Source of the DNA: Alistipes finegoldii DSM 17242
GTDB taxonomy: Bacteria > Bacteroidota > Bacteroidia > Bacteroidales > Rikenellaceae
Length of the DNA stretch: 64,000 nucleotides
Reading direction: 5' to 3'
Assembly: GCF_000265365.1 (NCBI RefSeq)
Contig: NC_018011.1
Location: 2,807,501-2,871,500 of the forward strand
A program made the position numbers and the translations under genes. Every line of letters starts with the position of its first letter. Position 1 is the first letter of the stretch. A model generated the notes under the pieces. The model saw nothing but the letters and a program-made list of their open reading frames with translations, was not told where the DNA came from and did not search any database. Of the stretch, positions 56,930 to 64,000 are shown piece by piece.

Positions 56930-59545
56930 TTATTTCACGCTGCCGATCACGGCCTTCAAGCGCTGCTTGAAGTTGTCGCCGATAATGGTCATGGAATCGG
57001 TCTTTTCGAACAGTGCGGCCTTGTTCTTCGCATAGGCTCCGATGAATTCGGCGATGCGGAACGGCTCTTCGAGGATGAAGTTGGGGCACTGCGAAACGCG
57101 CAGGTACTCTTCGGGCAGCATCAGGTAGGGTTCGCTGTGGGCGCCCTGCTCGGTCTTGAATTCGACGGTCAGGTCGAGACAGCGTTTGAAGACGCCGCTC
57201 ATGCCGTACAGGTCGGCCTGATGCGCCGTCGCATAGTCGTCGAACGCGAGTTCGATCTCCACCGGAGCGTCGCAGGCCGTCGTGCCCGTGTAGATCACCG
57301 GTGCGAGCGTGTAGCCGTCGTAGGTCCACTCCCCGGCCTTCGGAAAGCGCGAGTAGGCCAGTTCTTTGCCGTTGACCTTTACAGACTTGGGCGGGAAGAC
57401 GGCCGGGAAGCGCAGCTCGTAGCTGCGGTTGTCGGACGCGCCCGCAAACGAACCCTCGCGGGGCGAAATGCGTACGCGCACCGTGTTGCCCTCCTGCTTT
57501 TTGCTGACTGTTGTCACCGCGTAGTTCGTCTTGTACTGCTGGCTCATGCCGTCGTCCTCGTAGTGGCGCAGCTGCCCGTCGCCGCCCGGAATGAAGGTCA
57601 GCACCAGCGTATCGCACGGCTGCTGGAGGTTCTTCACCGTAGCCGGGTTCATCGGAATGATCGAACCTGCTTTTGCATAATGGGGATTCTCCGCCAGCGT
57701 GTAGTGCAACTCTTCGGTGCGGCCGCCTTCGTACATCGAGCCGGTCGCGCAGTCGAACCACGCCCCTTCGGGGAACCAGATCGTGCGGGGGGCCAGACCC
57801 GTTATGCTGTCCACCGGCTGGGTGATGGTCGTGGCGAGAATGTCGTTGCCGAACATGAACTGTTCGGGCGTCTCGTACGCCTTGTCCGATTCGGGATAGT
57901 CGTAGTACATCGGGCGGCACATGCCGACGCCCGTGTCGTAATTCTCGCGGGCCGCATTATAAATATAGGGTGCCAGCGTGTAGCGCAGGCGGATGGCGTC
58001 GCGCATGAGGAACATATGGTCGGGAAAGCACCAGATGCAGCGTTCGATGCGCGGGTCTTTGGTCGAATGGGTTTTGAAGATCGGAGTGAATACGCCGTAT
58101 TGCAGCCAGCGCGTGTAAAGTTCCGGGTCGGTCGCCTTCTGTGTCTTGTGGAACATGTGGCCGCCGATGTCGTGGCCCCACCAGCCGTAGTTGACGTTCG
58201 AAGCCGTAGCCGTGAAGTAGGGCAGGTAGGCGAGCATGGGCCATGTGGCGTAGGTGTCGCCCGAAAATGCCAGCGGATAGCGGTGGCTGCCCAGCCCGCC
58301 CCAGCGGTGGTAGATGAAGGGGCGCAGTCCGGGGTTCTGACGCTCCGCATGGTTGAAGAAGGTGTGGTTGAGCCAGAAGGTGTTCGACAGTCCGGGGGTG
58401 TATTTCGACTCTTTCCACTGCTGCCAGTCGAGCCACCAGAAGTCCACGCCGTCGCGTTCCATCGGTTCGAGTACGGTTTTGAAATAGGCGTCGGCCCATT
58501 TCCGTTCGTCGATTTTGAACGGTACGCTCTTGCCTTTCTCAGACCATCCGTATTCCTTGGTAAAGTCATCGTATACAGCCTCGTAAGGTTGGATACCTGA
58601 AGCGGGATGGAGGTTGAGCGCCACCTTCAGCTCTTCGTTCTCGGTCCACTTGAGGAAGTTCGCGGGCGAGGGGAACAGCTCCTTCTGCCACGTGTAGCCC
58701 GTCCAGCCGATGCGCTGACCGTATTCGTCCTTCGGCGAATTGCTCTTGCGCAGGCCCCATGTCTCGTGCCAGTCCATATCGACGATCAGCACGTCGATCG
58801 GCACGTCCATCGACTTGAGTTTGTTCACCAGATCGACGAATTCGTTGTCCGAATACTGCCAGTAGCGGCTCCACCAGTAGCCCAGCGTATATTTCGGAGG
58901 CATCGGCGCGCGGCCGGCGACGAGCGCGTAGTCGGCCAGCGCCTGTTTGTAGTCGTGTCCGTAGGCGAAGAGGTAGAGGTCCTGACGGTCGCCTTCGGGA
59001 CGCGCTTCGATCCACTCTTCCCATTCGGAACCGTCGGGCGTCAGCACATGACGCTGCGAATCGTCGATCAGGGACCAGCCCGCGCGGGAGAGGATGCCCT
59101 GCTCCATCGGCTCCTTGAGTTTCGAACCGTCGGCGCCGTCGAGCGTGCGGGTCGTGCCCAGCAGGTTCTGCGGATTTTCCATGCCGGGAGTCCAGACCAC
59201 CTCCTTGCCGTTGAGCGTGAATACGGCTTTCAGGTTTTTGTCGCTGAACTTGCCGTTCTTAAGATACGTAAGCGTCAGCGCCGGGGTCGTGATCGTGAGT
59301 TTCGATTTGCTTTCGCGGACCTTGAATTCGGGAACCGGAGTCTCGCGATTGACGAACGTCAGCGTCGCACGGTCTTCGAATTGTCCGTCGGCACTCCACT
59401 CCATACGGATCAACTGCGGTGTGAGCACCGTAAACCGGGCGTTTCCCGAAGTTACGACGGCTTTGGCGTCGGCCTTCGGGTTGTCTGCGATTGCAGGCGA
59501 CAGCGTGCAGGCGAGCGCTGTCAAGAGGACAAGAAATCGTTTCAT
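56930..59545 (-). CDS. Glycoside hydrolase family 31 alpha-glycosidase
   Basis: An 871-residue exported enzyme (signal peptide to about residue 20). An N-terminal beta domain is followed by the GH31 TIM barrel. The nucleophile Asp is in DFWWLDWQQW, the acid/base Asp is in FSGDTYATW, and the binding-site motifs DMDWHETWG and HDIGGHM are present. The family includes alpha-glucosidases and alpha-xylosidases. A C-terminal extension of about 100 residues after the usual domain is of unknown role. It stands alone, without SusC/SusD partners nearby, so it is not in a classic polysaccharide utilisation locus. Confidence 0.93.
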   Translation of the reverse strand: MKRFLVLLTALACTLSPAIADNPKADAKAVVTSGNARFTVLTPQLIRMEWSADGQFEDRATLTFVNRETPVPEFKVRESKSKLTITTPALTLTYLKNGKFSDKNLKAVFTLNGKEVVWTPGMENPQNLLGTTRTLDGADGSKLKEPMEQGILSRAGWSLIDDSQRHVLTPDGSEWEEWIEARPEGDRQDLYLFAYGHDYKQALADYALVAGRAPMPPKYTLGYWWSRYWQYSDNEFVDLVNKLKSMDVPIDVLIVDMDWHETWGLRKSNSPKDEYGQRIGWTGYTWQKELFPSPANFLKWTENEELKVALNLHPASGIQPYEAVYDDFTKEYGWSEKGKSVPFKIDERKWADAYFKTVLEPMERDGVDFWWLDWQQWKESKYTPGLSNTFWLNHTFFNHAERQNPGLRPFIYHRWGGLGSHRYPLAFSGDTYATWPMLAYLPYFTATASNVNYGWWGHDIGGHMFHKTQKATDPELYTRWLQYGVFTPIFKTHSTKDPRIERCIWCFPDHMFLMRDAIRLRYTLAPYIYNAARENYDTGVGMCRPMYYDYPESDKAYETPEQFMFGNDILATTITQPVDSITGLAPRTIWFPEGAWFDCATGSMYEGGRTEELHYTLAENPHYAKAGSIIPMNPATVKNLQQPCDTLVLTFIPGGDGQLRHYEDDGMSQQYKTNYAVTTVSKKQEGNTVRVRISPREGSFAGASDNRSYELRFPAVFPPKSVKVNGKELAYSRFPKAGEWTYDGYTLAPVIYTGTTACDAPVEIELAFDDYATAHQADLYGMSGVFKRCLDLTVEFKTEQGAHSEPYLMLPEEYLRVSQCPNFILEEPFRIAEFIGAYAKNKAALFEKTDSMTIIGDNFKQRLKAVIGSVK

Positions 59546-59660
59546 CTTTATTTGATTAGCTTGGTTACCGGGTAAAGGTACGCAATTCGGAACGAATCCG
59601 CAAATATTTTTCTTTCGAAACGAAAATTATTGGTTTCGGAAAGCAAGTTTTGCCGGAGGG

Positions 59661-61142
59661 CTATTGCGCCGTCGTATCGGTCGCAGCGGCTTTCGCCGCG
59701 GATTTTGCAGCAGTTTCCGCCGCGGATTCCGTTGCGGAGAGGGCCGCCGGGTCTTCGTCGGCTCCGGCGATTTCGAGCGTGCGGGCCGAATGGCGTTTCT
59801 TGGTTTGCAGGCTCGCCGTTTTGCGCAGCCGTTCCCCGACGCGGACGATGTTGTCGTTGCCCGTGCAAAGCCGCTTGTGGGCGTCTTCGTATGCGTCGCG
59901 GGCCTTGTCGAGCGCGGTGCCGACCCCTTCGAGCGAAGAGGTGAAGGCTACCAGCTGTTCGTAGAGTTTCAGTCCGCAGGCGGCGATCTCCTTGGTGTTC
60001 TTGTCCTGATCGTTGTATTTCCAGAGGTCGGCCACCAGCTTGAGCAGGGCGAAGAGGTTCGTCGGCGAGGAGACGATGACTTTCCGGTCGTAGGCGTCCG
60101 CCCAGATCGCCGGATCGTTCTGCAGGGCGGCGAGGAATGCCGGTTCGTTGGGTATGAACATGATGACGAAGTCGGGCGAGTTGAGCCGCCGCTGGTACTC
60201 CTTGCGGCCCAGCTCGGCGACGTGCTGGCGCACCGAGGCCACGTGCGCTGCGAGGTGACGGCGGCGCTCCTCCTCGCTTTCGGCCGAGGTGTAGCCGACG
60301 AACGCCGTGAGCGAAACCTTCGAGTCGATGACGATGTCCTTCTTTTCGGGCAGGTGCAGCACTACGTCGGGGCGCAGGTTGCGGCCCTCCTCGTCCTTGA
60401 TGTTGTATTGGGTCTGGTAATGTATGCCTTTGATGAGGGCCGAGCTGTCGAGGATGGTTTCGAGCAGCATCTCGCCCCAGTCTCCCTGCACCTTCGAGTT
60501 GCCTTTCAGCGCGTTGGTGAGGTTGGTCGTCTCGGCCGTGATGCGGCGGTTCAGCTCCATGAGGTTTTTCAGCTCGGCTTTCAGCTCGCCCCGCTGCGAG
60601 GTCTGCGTGGTGTAGATCTCTTCGACCCGCTTGCGGAAGTCGGTGATGTTGTCGCGGAAGGGTTTCAGCAGACTGTCGATCTGCTCCTGACTGGTTTGGC
60701 GGAAGCGCACCGAGTGTTCGCCCAGAATTTCGGTCGCGAGGTTTTTGAACTGCGCCCGGAAGGTCTCCTCCAGCTTTTCGCGCTCGGCCTTCTCGGCCGC
60801 ACGCTCCTCGGCGTTTTTCGCCCGCAGCGACGCGAGTTCCGTCTCGGACGAGGCCCGGAGCGCCGCCAACTCCGCTTCGGTGCGGGTCCGCTGTTCGGTC
60901 AGTGCTTGTGCCTGCGCTTCGTACCGCTGGCGAAGCTCCCTTTCGGCCGACACGGCCTGCTCGGCTGCGGCCAGCCGGGCTTCGGCGGCCGAAAGACGGG
61001 CGGCGGCGGCGCGTTCGCGCGCTTCGGCGTCGGCGTTCGACGCGCCGAGACGGCGGGATTCCCGGTGCCAGAGCAGCAGGACGATGGCGAGGATGGCTGA
61101 CAGGCAGCAGATTGTCAGTATGAAAAGCGAGATCGGGGTCAT
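59661..61142 (-). CDS. rmuC: DNA recombination protein RmuC
   Basis: A 493-residue protein. An N-terminal membrane helix (about 4-24) precedes a long Ala/Glu/Arg coiled coil (about 30-160). The RmuC nuclease-like domain follows (QGDWGEMLLETIL, RPDVVLHLPEKKDIVIDSKVSL in pieces, FIPNEPAFLAAL). The conserved WGE and D-x-K pattern belongs to the PD-(D/E)XK superfamily. The C-terminus is an Ala/Thr/Lys repeat tail. RmuC limits inversions at short repeats in E. coli, which is notable next to the many repeats here. Confidence 0.93.
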   Translation of the reverse strand: MTPISLFILTICCLSAILAIVLLLWHRESRRLGASNADAEARERAAAARLSAAEARLAAAEQAVSAERELRQRYEAQAQALTEQRTRTEAELAALRASSETELASLRAKNAEERAAEKAEREKLEETFRAQFKNLATEILGEHSVRFRQTSQEQIDSLLKPFRDNITDFRKRVEEIYTTQTSQRGELKAELKNLMELNRRITAETTNLTNALKGNSKVQGDWGEMLLETILDSSALIKGIHYQTQYNIKDEEGRNLRPDVVLHLPEKKDIVIDSKVSLTAFVGYTSAESEEERRRHLAAHVASVRQHVAELGRKEYQRRLNSPDFVIMFIPNEPAFLAALQNDPAIWADAYDRKVIVSSPTNLFALLKLVADLWKYNDQDKNTKEIAACGLKLYEQLVAFTSSLEGVGTALDKARDAYEDAHKRLCTGNDNIVRVGERLRKTASLQTKKRHSARTLEIAGADEDPAALSATESAAETAAKSAAKAAATDTTAQ

Positions 61143-61280
61143 GGCTTGTGCGGTAATCTATTCCATGCAAAAATAGCAATTTATTCCCGGAAAACGAGCC
61201 GTTCGGAGCGCATGCGGAATATTTTGGCGCCGAATGCGAATTTATTTGCCTGAAACAGCGTGCGGTTTGCCGATTTTTTA

Positions 61281-61288
61281 TAGTTTTG
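61281..61288 (+). promoter_or_regulatory. -7 box of the DUF4836 gene
   Basis: TAGTTTTG, 34 nt before the start codon at 61323. No good -33 at normal spacing. Confidence 0.5.
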
Positions 61289-61322
61289 TTCCTTAATCGG
61301 ATTCATTTTAAATTTGAAGCAT

Positions 61323-62891
61323 ATGAAGAATTTCTTACGACCTTTGAAGCTGGTCTGCCTTGCGGCGGCGTCCATGCTGATTGTTTCCTGCGGCAGCGGC
61401 GCGGATTACCGCAGCATCCTGCCCGCAGACTCGTTTATGACCGTGTCGGTCAATCCCGCATCGCTGATGCAGAAGTGCGAAGCCGGCGATTTGGACCAGC
61501 ATCCGCTTTATGTCCGGATCAAGGCCGAACTGGATAAAGACCAGAACCTCTCCGCCGAGGAGAAGGAGTACCTGCTCGCCTTGTTGAAGAATCCGGGCGA
61601 ATCGGGTATCGACGTGAAAAAGGATTTCTTCTTCTTTGCGGCGATGGAAGGCACTGTCGATGCTCCCGTTATGCGGGGCGGTCTGCTGCTGCCGATCGGC
61701 GACAAGGCCAAATTCGACGCTCTGCTTGCGCGGATCAACGAAAAGAGCGGTGTCGCGCCCGAAACCAAGGGCGGCGTTTCGGTCGTCGATCTGGGTAAAG
61801 AGGGCGATGCCGGCGTTTTGTGCGCCTACAACGACATCGCGTTCATGGTCTATTTCGTGCAGAACGGCGTTGACGATCTGGCCGGCGACGTGCGCAAGCT
61901 GTTCGCCCAGCAGAGCGGCGAGAGCCTGATGGGCGACAAGGCCGTTGCGGAGCAGCTCGCCCGGAAGAACGACGTCAACATGGTGCTTTCGTACGGTGAG
62001 ATACTCCCCATGATGAACAATCCGATGCTCAGCTCGATGCCCATGATGGATGCGCTGAAGGGGGCGACGATGGTCGGTTCGGTCAATTTCGAGAAGGGCC
62101 GGATCGTTACGGAGGCCGCCGTGTCGTACAAGGACAAGGAGAGCGAAGCCAAGATGATGGATTTCTATGCCTATGTCAAGCCCCAGACCGGAGCGCTGCT
62201 GCGCTATGTGCCGGCCGCTTCGATCGGCGCGATGTCGCTGGGACTCAACGGAGAAAAGCTCTATTCGATGCTTTCGGCGATGCCCGGTTACGGCATGCTG
62301 ATGGCAAATCCGATGGTCAAGCAGGTGATGGAACCCTTCGACGGCGACTTCCTGCTTTCCTTCTCAGGAATGGGCATCGACGGCAAATATCCCGTGGCGT
62401 CGATGCTGGCGCAGGTGAAAGACCCGGCCGTGCTGCAGACGATCGTCACCAACTTGGCCGGCATGCCGGTTCAGCAGACCGCCGAGGGTGAATACACGTT
62501 GAACATGGGCGGCGTGACGATCCTGTTCGGCGTGAAGGGCGACGTGCTCTACTGCACGACCGACGCGGTCGTGAAGATGGCGCTCGACGGCGGCGAAATC
62601 GCGTCGATGGAGTCGATGGATAAGATTTTCAAAGGTCAGTCCTCGACCTTCTACCTCGATTTCGAGGGGCTGAACGCGATGATCGCCCAACTGCTCGGCG
62701 GCAATGTCACTCCGCAGGCGGAAGCGGCGCTCTCCGTGCTCGGCATGTTCGACGACATGGAAGCCTATGGTACGATGAAGGGCGGCACGATGATCGTAAA
62801 CATGGTGGACAAGGAGCAGAACTCGTTCAAGACCATTTGCGGCAAGACCGGCGAGCTGATTCGTCAGTACGTGCCGGAAGCGAATTTGTAA
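61323..62891 (+). CDS. DUF4836 family lipoprotein
   Basis: A 522-residue lipoprotein (lipobox IVSC, Cys near residue 23). The N-terminal half is a periplasmic alpha/beta domain beginning YRSILPADSFMTVSVNP, typical of DUF4836, which is widespread in Bacteroidota. The protein is rich in Met (MMNNPMLSSMPMMDAL). The function is unknown. The ATG at 61323 begins the signal peptide, and an in-frame TTG nine bases upstream is less likely. Ends at a strong terminator. Confidence 0.87.
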   Translation: MKNFLRPLKLVCLAAASMLIVSCGSGADYRSILPADSFMTVSVNPASLMQKCEAGDLDQHPLYVRIKAELDKDQNLSAEEKEYLLALLKNPGESGIDVKKDFFFFAAMEGTVDAPVMRGGLLLPIGDKAKFDALLARINEKSGVAPETKGGVSVVDLGKEGDAGVLCAYNDIAFMVYFVQNGVDDLAGDVRKLFAQQSGESLMGDKAVAEQLARKNDVNMVLSYGEILPMMNNPMLSSMPMMDALKGATMVGSVNFEKGRIVTEAAVSYKDKESEAKMMDFYAYVKPQTGALLRYVPAASIGAMSLGLNGEKLYSMLSAMPGYGMLMANPMVKQVMEPFDGDFLLSFSGMGIDGKYPVASMLAQVKDPAVLQTIVTNLAGMPVQQTAEGEYTLNMGGVTILFGVKGDVLYCTTDAVVKMALDGGEIASMESMDKIFKGQSSTFYLDFEGLNAMIAQLLGGNVTPQAEAALSVLGMFDDMEAYGTMKGGTMIVNMVDKEQNSFKTICGKTGELIRQYVPEANL

Positions 62892-62907
62892 TATCCGTGG
62901 AAACAGA

Positions 62908-62942
62908 GAAAAGCGGCCGTCCTCGAAGAACGGCCGCTTTTC
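62908..62942 (+). terminator. Terminator after the DUF4836 gene
   Basis: GAAAAGCGGCCGT and its exact complement form a 13-bp stem around a 9-nt loop. The stem ends in a TTTT run. Confidence 0.88.
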
Positions 62943-62958
62943 CTGAAACAGATGATGT

Positions 62959-63606
62959 ATGGAGTCGATTACTTTGCAGCAGGTGCTGCCTGACGCCTTT
63001 GCGGGCAATCCGGAGCCGCCGAAATCGGACTTGTGGCTGCATGACGTGACATTCCGCAAGGGGGAGTATTATCTGGTCGAAGCCGCTTCGGGAACCGGAA
63101 AGTCTTCGTTGTGCAGTTTTCTGTACGGGGCCAGAACCGACTATGCGGGCCGCATCCTGTTCGACGCTGCGGACTGCCGGACGCTTTCCGTGGCGCAGTG
63201 GGGCGAACTGCGCCGCCGGTCGCTGAGCATGCTCTTTCAGGACCTGCGTCTGTTCGGGGAGCTGACCGTGGCGGAGAATCTCGCGCTGAAGAACGAACTT
63301 ACCCACTTTTTGACACCGGACCGGATCGAGCGCCTGCTCGAAGCTGCGGGGATCGCCGGCAAGCGGGATACTCCGGCCGGGAAGCTCTCGTTCGGACAGC
63401 AGCAGCGCGTCGCATTCATCCGCTGTTTGTGCCAGCCCTTCGATTTCATCCTGCTCGACGAGCCGGTGAGCCATCTCGACGCCGCCAACGGGGAGGTGCT
63501 CTCGGCGTTGCTGCTGGAGGGCGCGCAGGCGCAGGGAGCGGGAGTGATCGTCACCTCGGTCGGCAGTCGGCTCCGGCTGCCGTACCATAAAATCTTTACG
63601 TTATGA
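62959..63606 (+). CDS. ABC transporter ATP-binding protein with unusual nucleotide-site residues
   Basis: A 215-residue ATPase of the FtsE/LolD/MacB class. Walker A reads EAASGTGKSS (usual GxxGxGKS/T, first Gly to Ala), the Q-loop is LFQDL, the signature is LSFGQQQR and Walker B is FILLDEP. The H-loop His that follows Walker B is replaced (VIVTSVGSRL), so the ATPase cycle may be altered. The stop overlaps the FtsX-like gene start (ATGA). Confidence 0.88.
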   Translation: MESITLQQVLPDAFAGNPEPPKSDLWLHDVTFRKGEYYLVEAASGTGKSSLCSFLYGARTDYAGRILFDAADCRTLSVAQWGELRRRSLSMLFQDLRLFGELTVAENLALKNELTHFLTPDRIERLLEAAGIAGKRDTPAGKLSFGQQQRVAFIRCLCQPFDFILLDEPVSHLDAANGEVLSALLLEGAQAQGAGVIVTSVGSRLRLPYHKIFTL

Positions 63607-64000
63607 GGTTGCTTTGGAAATTGCTGCGCTGTCATCTGAGCATGGCCCAGACCGTCGGATTCACTCTCGCCGGATTGGTCGGCATGGCGATCGTGCTGAC
63701 GGCTTTGCAGGCATACCGCGACGTCCTGCCGGTTTTCGACCGGCCCGATTCGTTCATGCGGGGCGATTATCTGGTGCTGTCGAAGCAGGTCGGGGCGCTT
63801 CAGGCGATCGGACTGGGCAGCAGCGACTTTACGGCTGAAGAGCTGGCCGACCTGCGGGCGCAGCCCTTCGTGCGCGAAGCCGGGGCCTTCACGCCTGCCG
63901 ATTACCGGATAAAGGGAACGGTCGGCATGGGCGGCGTGGAGCTTTCGACCTACCTGTTTTTCGAGTCGGTGCCCGACCGCTTCCTCGACGTCGGGGCCGA
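63603..64000 (+). CDS. FtsX-like ABC permease, cut by the window end
   Basis: The first ~132 residues. A membrane helix at about 18-38 (TVGFTLAGLVGMAIVLTALQ) leads into the start of a MacB-like periplasmic core domain. The gene continues beyond the window. Together with the ATPase it forms a MacB/FtsEX-type transporter or mechanotransmission complex. The role cannot be told from this part. Confidence 0.8.
   Translation, partial: MRLLWKLLRCHLSMAQTVGFTLAGLVGMAIVLTALQAYRDVLPVFDRPDSFMRGDYLVLSKQVGALQAIGLGSSDFTAEELADLRAQPFVREAGAFTPADYRIKGTVGMGGVELSTYLFFESVPDRFLDVGA

Noticed and set aside
1..64000. CRISPR array
   Set aside because: No regularly spaced identical repeats were seen. The tandem repeats found are contiguous and short.

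Overview
The window looks like a chromosomal segment of a G+C-rich gut Bacteroidota, most probably Alistipes or another Rikenellaceae. Four things point there. Promoters carry the Bacteroidota -7 box TAnnTTTG and genes lack Shine-Dalgarno sites. Family content is typical of the phylum (NigD-like, DUF4836, DUF4377, GSCFA, PorT-like barrels, DUF2851, an IntDOT-type integrase). Coding DNA is rich in G+C by eye, unlike Bacteroides. Gene order mixes core housekeeping genes with Bacteroidota-specific envelope genes. The genus is an inference and no search was run.

Layout. 1-13920: end of a surface protein, an M16 zinc protease lipoprotein with DUF456, panC-panD, a PorT-like barrel, an M49 dipeptidase, a secreted protein switched off by a G9 tract, rubredoxin, and a minus-strand run of M23 lipoprotein, FMN-binding protein, IspD and a PH-domain membrane protein. 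14000-16700: lpxK-punA and ssb, whose last codons are repeated downstream. 17000-28200 (minus): SDR, dCMP deaminase-secA, then a long group GSCFA, degenerate PafA-like protein, SufE, DUF59, DUF2851 and two glycosyltransferases, one with a second G9 tract. 28250-30300: ispE, rpiB, DUF454.

30322-34010 is foreign DNA: att-like imperfect direct repeats flank two excisionase-like HTH genes (one frameshifted), an IS3-family insertion sequence and an IntDOT-like tyrosine recombinase. It looks like the stripped remnant of an integrative element.

34160-44800: envelope genes, typA, aroB, malic enzyme, a barrel with an in-frame minisatellite, a barrel-gene fragment behind ruvB, a NigD-like lipoprotein, an ECF sigma factor with a membrane-anchored barrel partner, and tRNA-Arg(CCG). 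44831-49578 is one tight plus-strand operon: non-cleaving S24-like regulator, riboflavin synthase, orphan histidine kinase, Lgt, HU/CCDC81-SPOR protein, GtrA. 49595-64000: uvrB and dnaG diverging, smpB-HAD-tsaB, a GH31 glycosidase, RmuC, a DUF4836 lipoprotein, and an ABC transporter pair cut by the window end.

Themes worth following: two G9 tracts in envelope-related genes suggest slipped-strand variation; six genes have a -7 box only 4-5 nt before the start codon, implying leaderless mRNAs; several proteins have lost catalytic residues (PafA-like phosphatase, S24-like repressor). No CRISPR array, restriction system or recognisable anti-phage system was seen.
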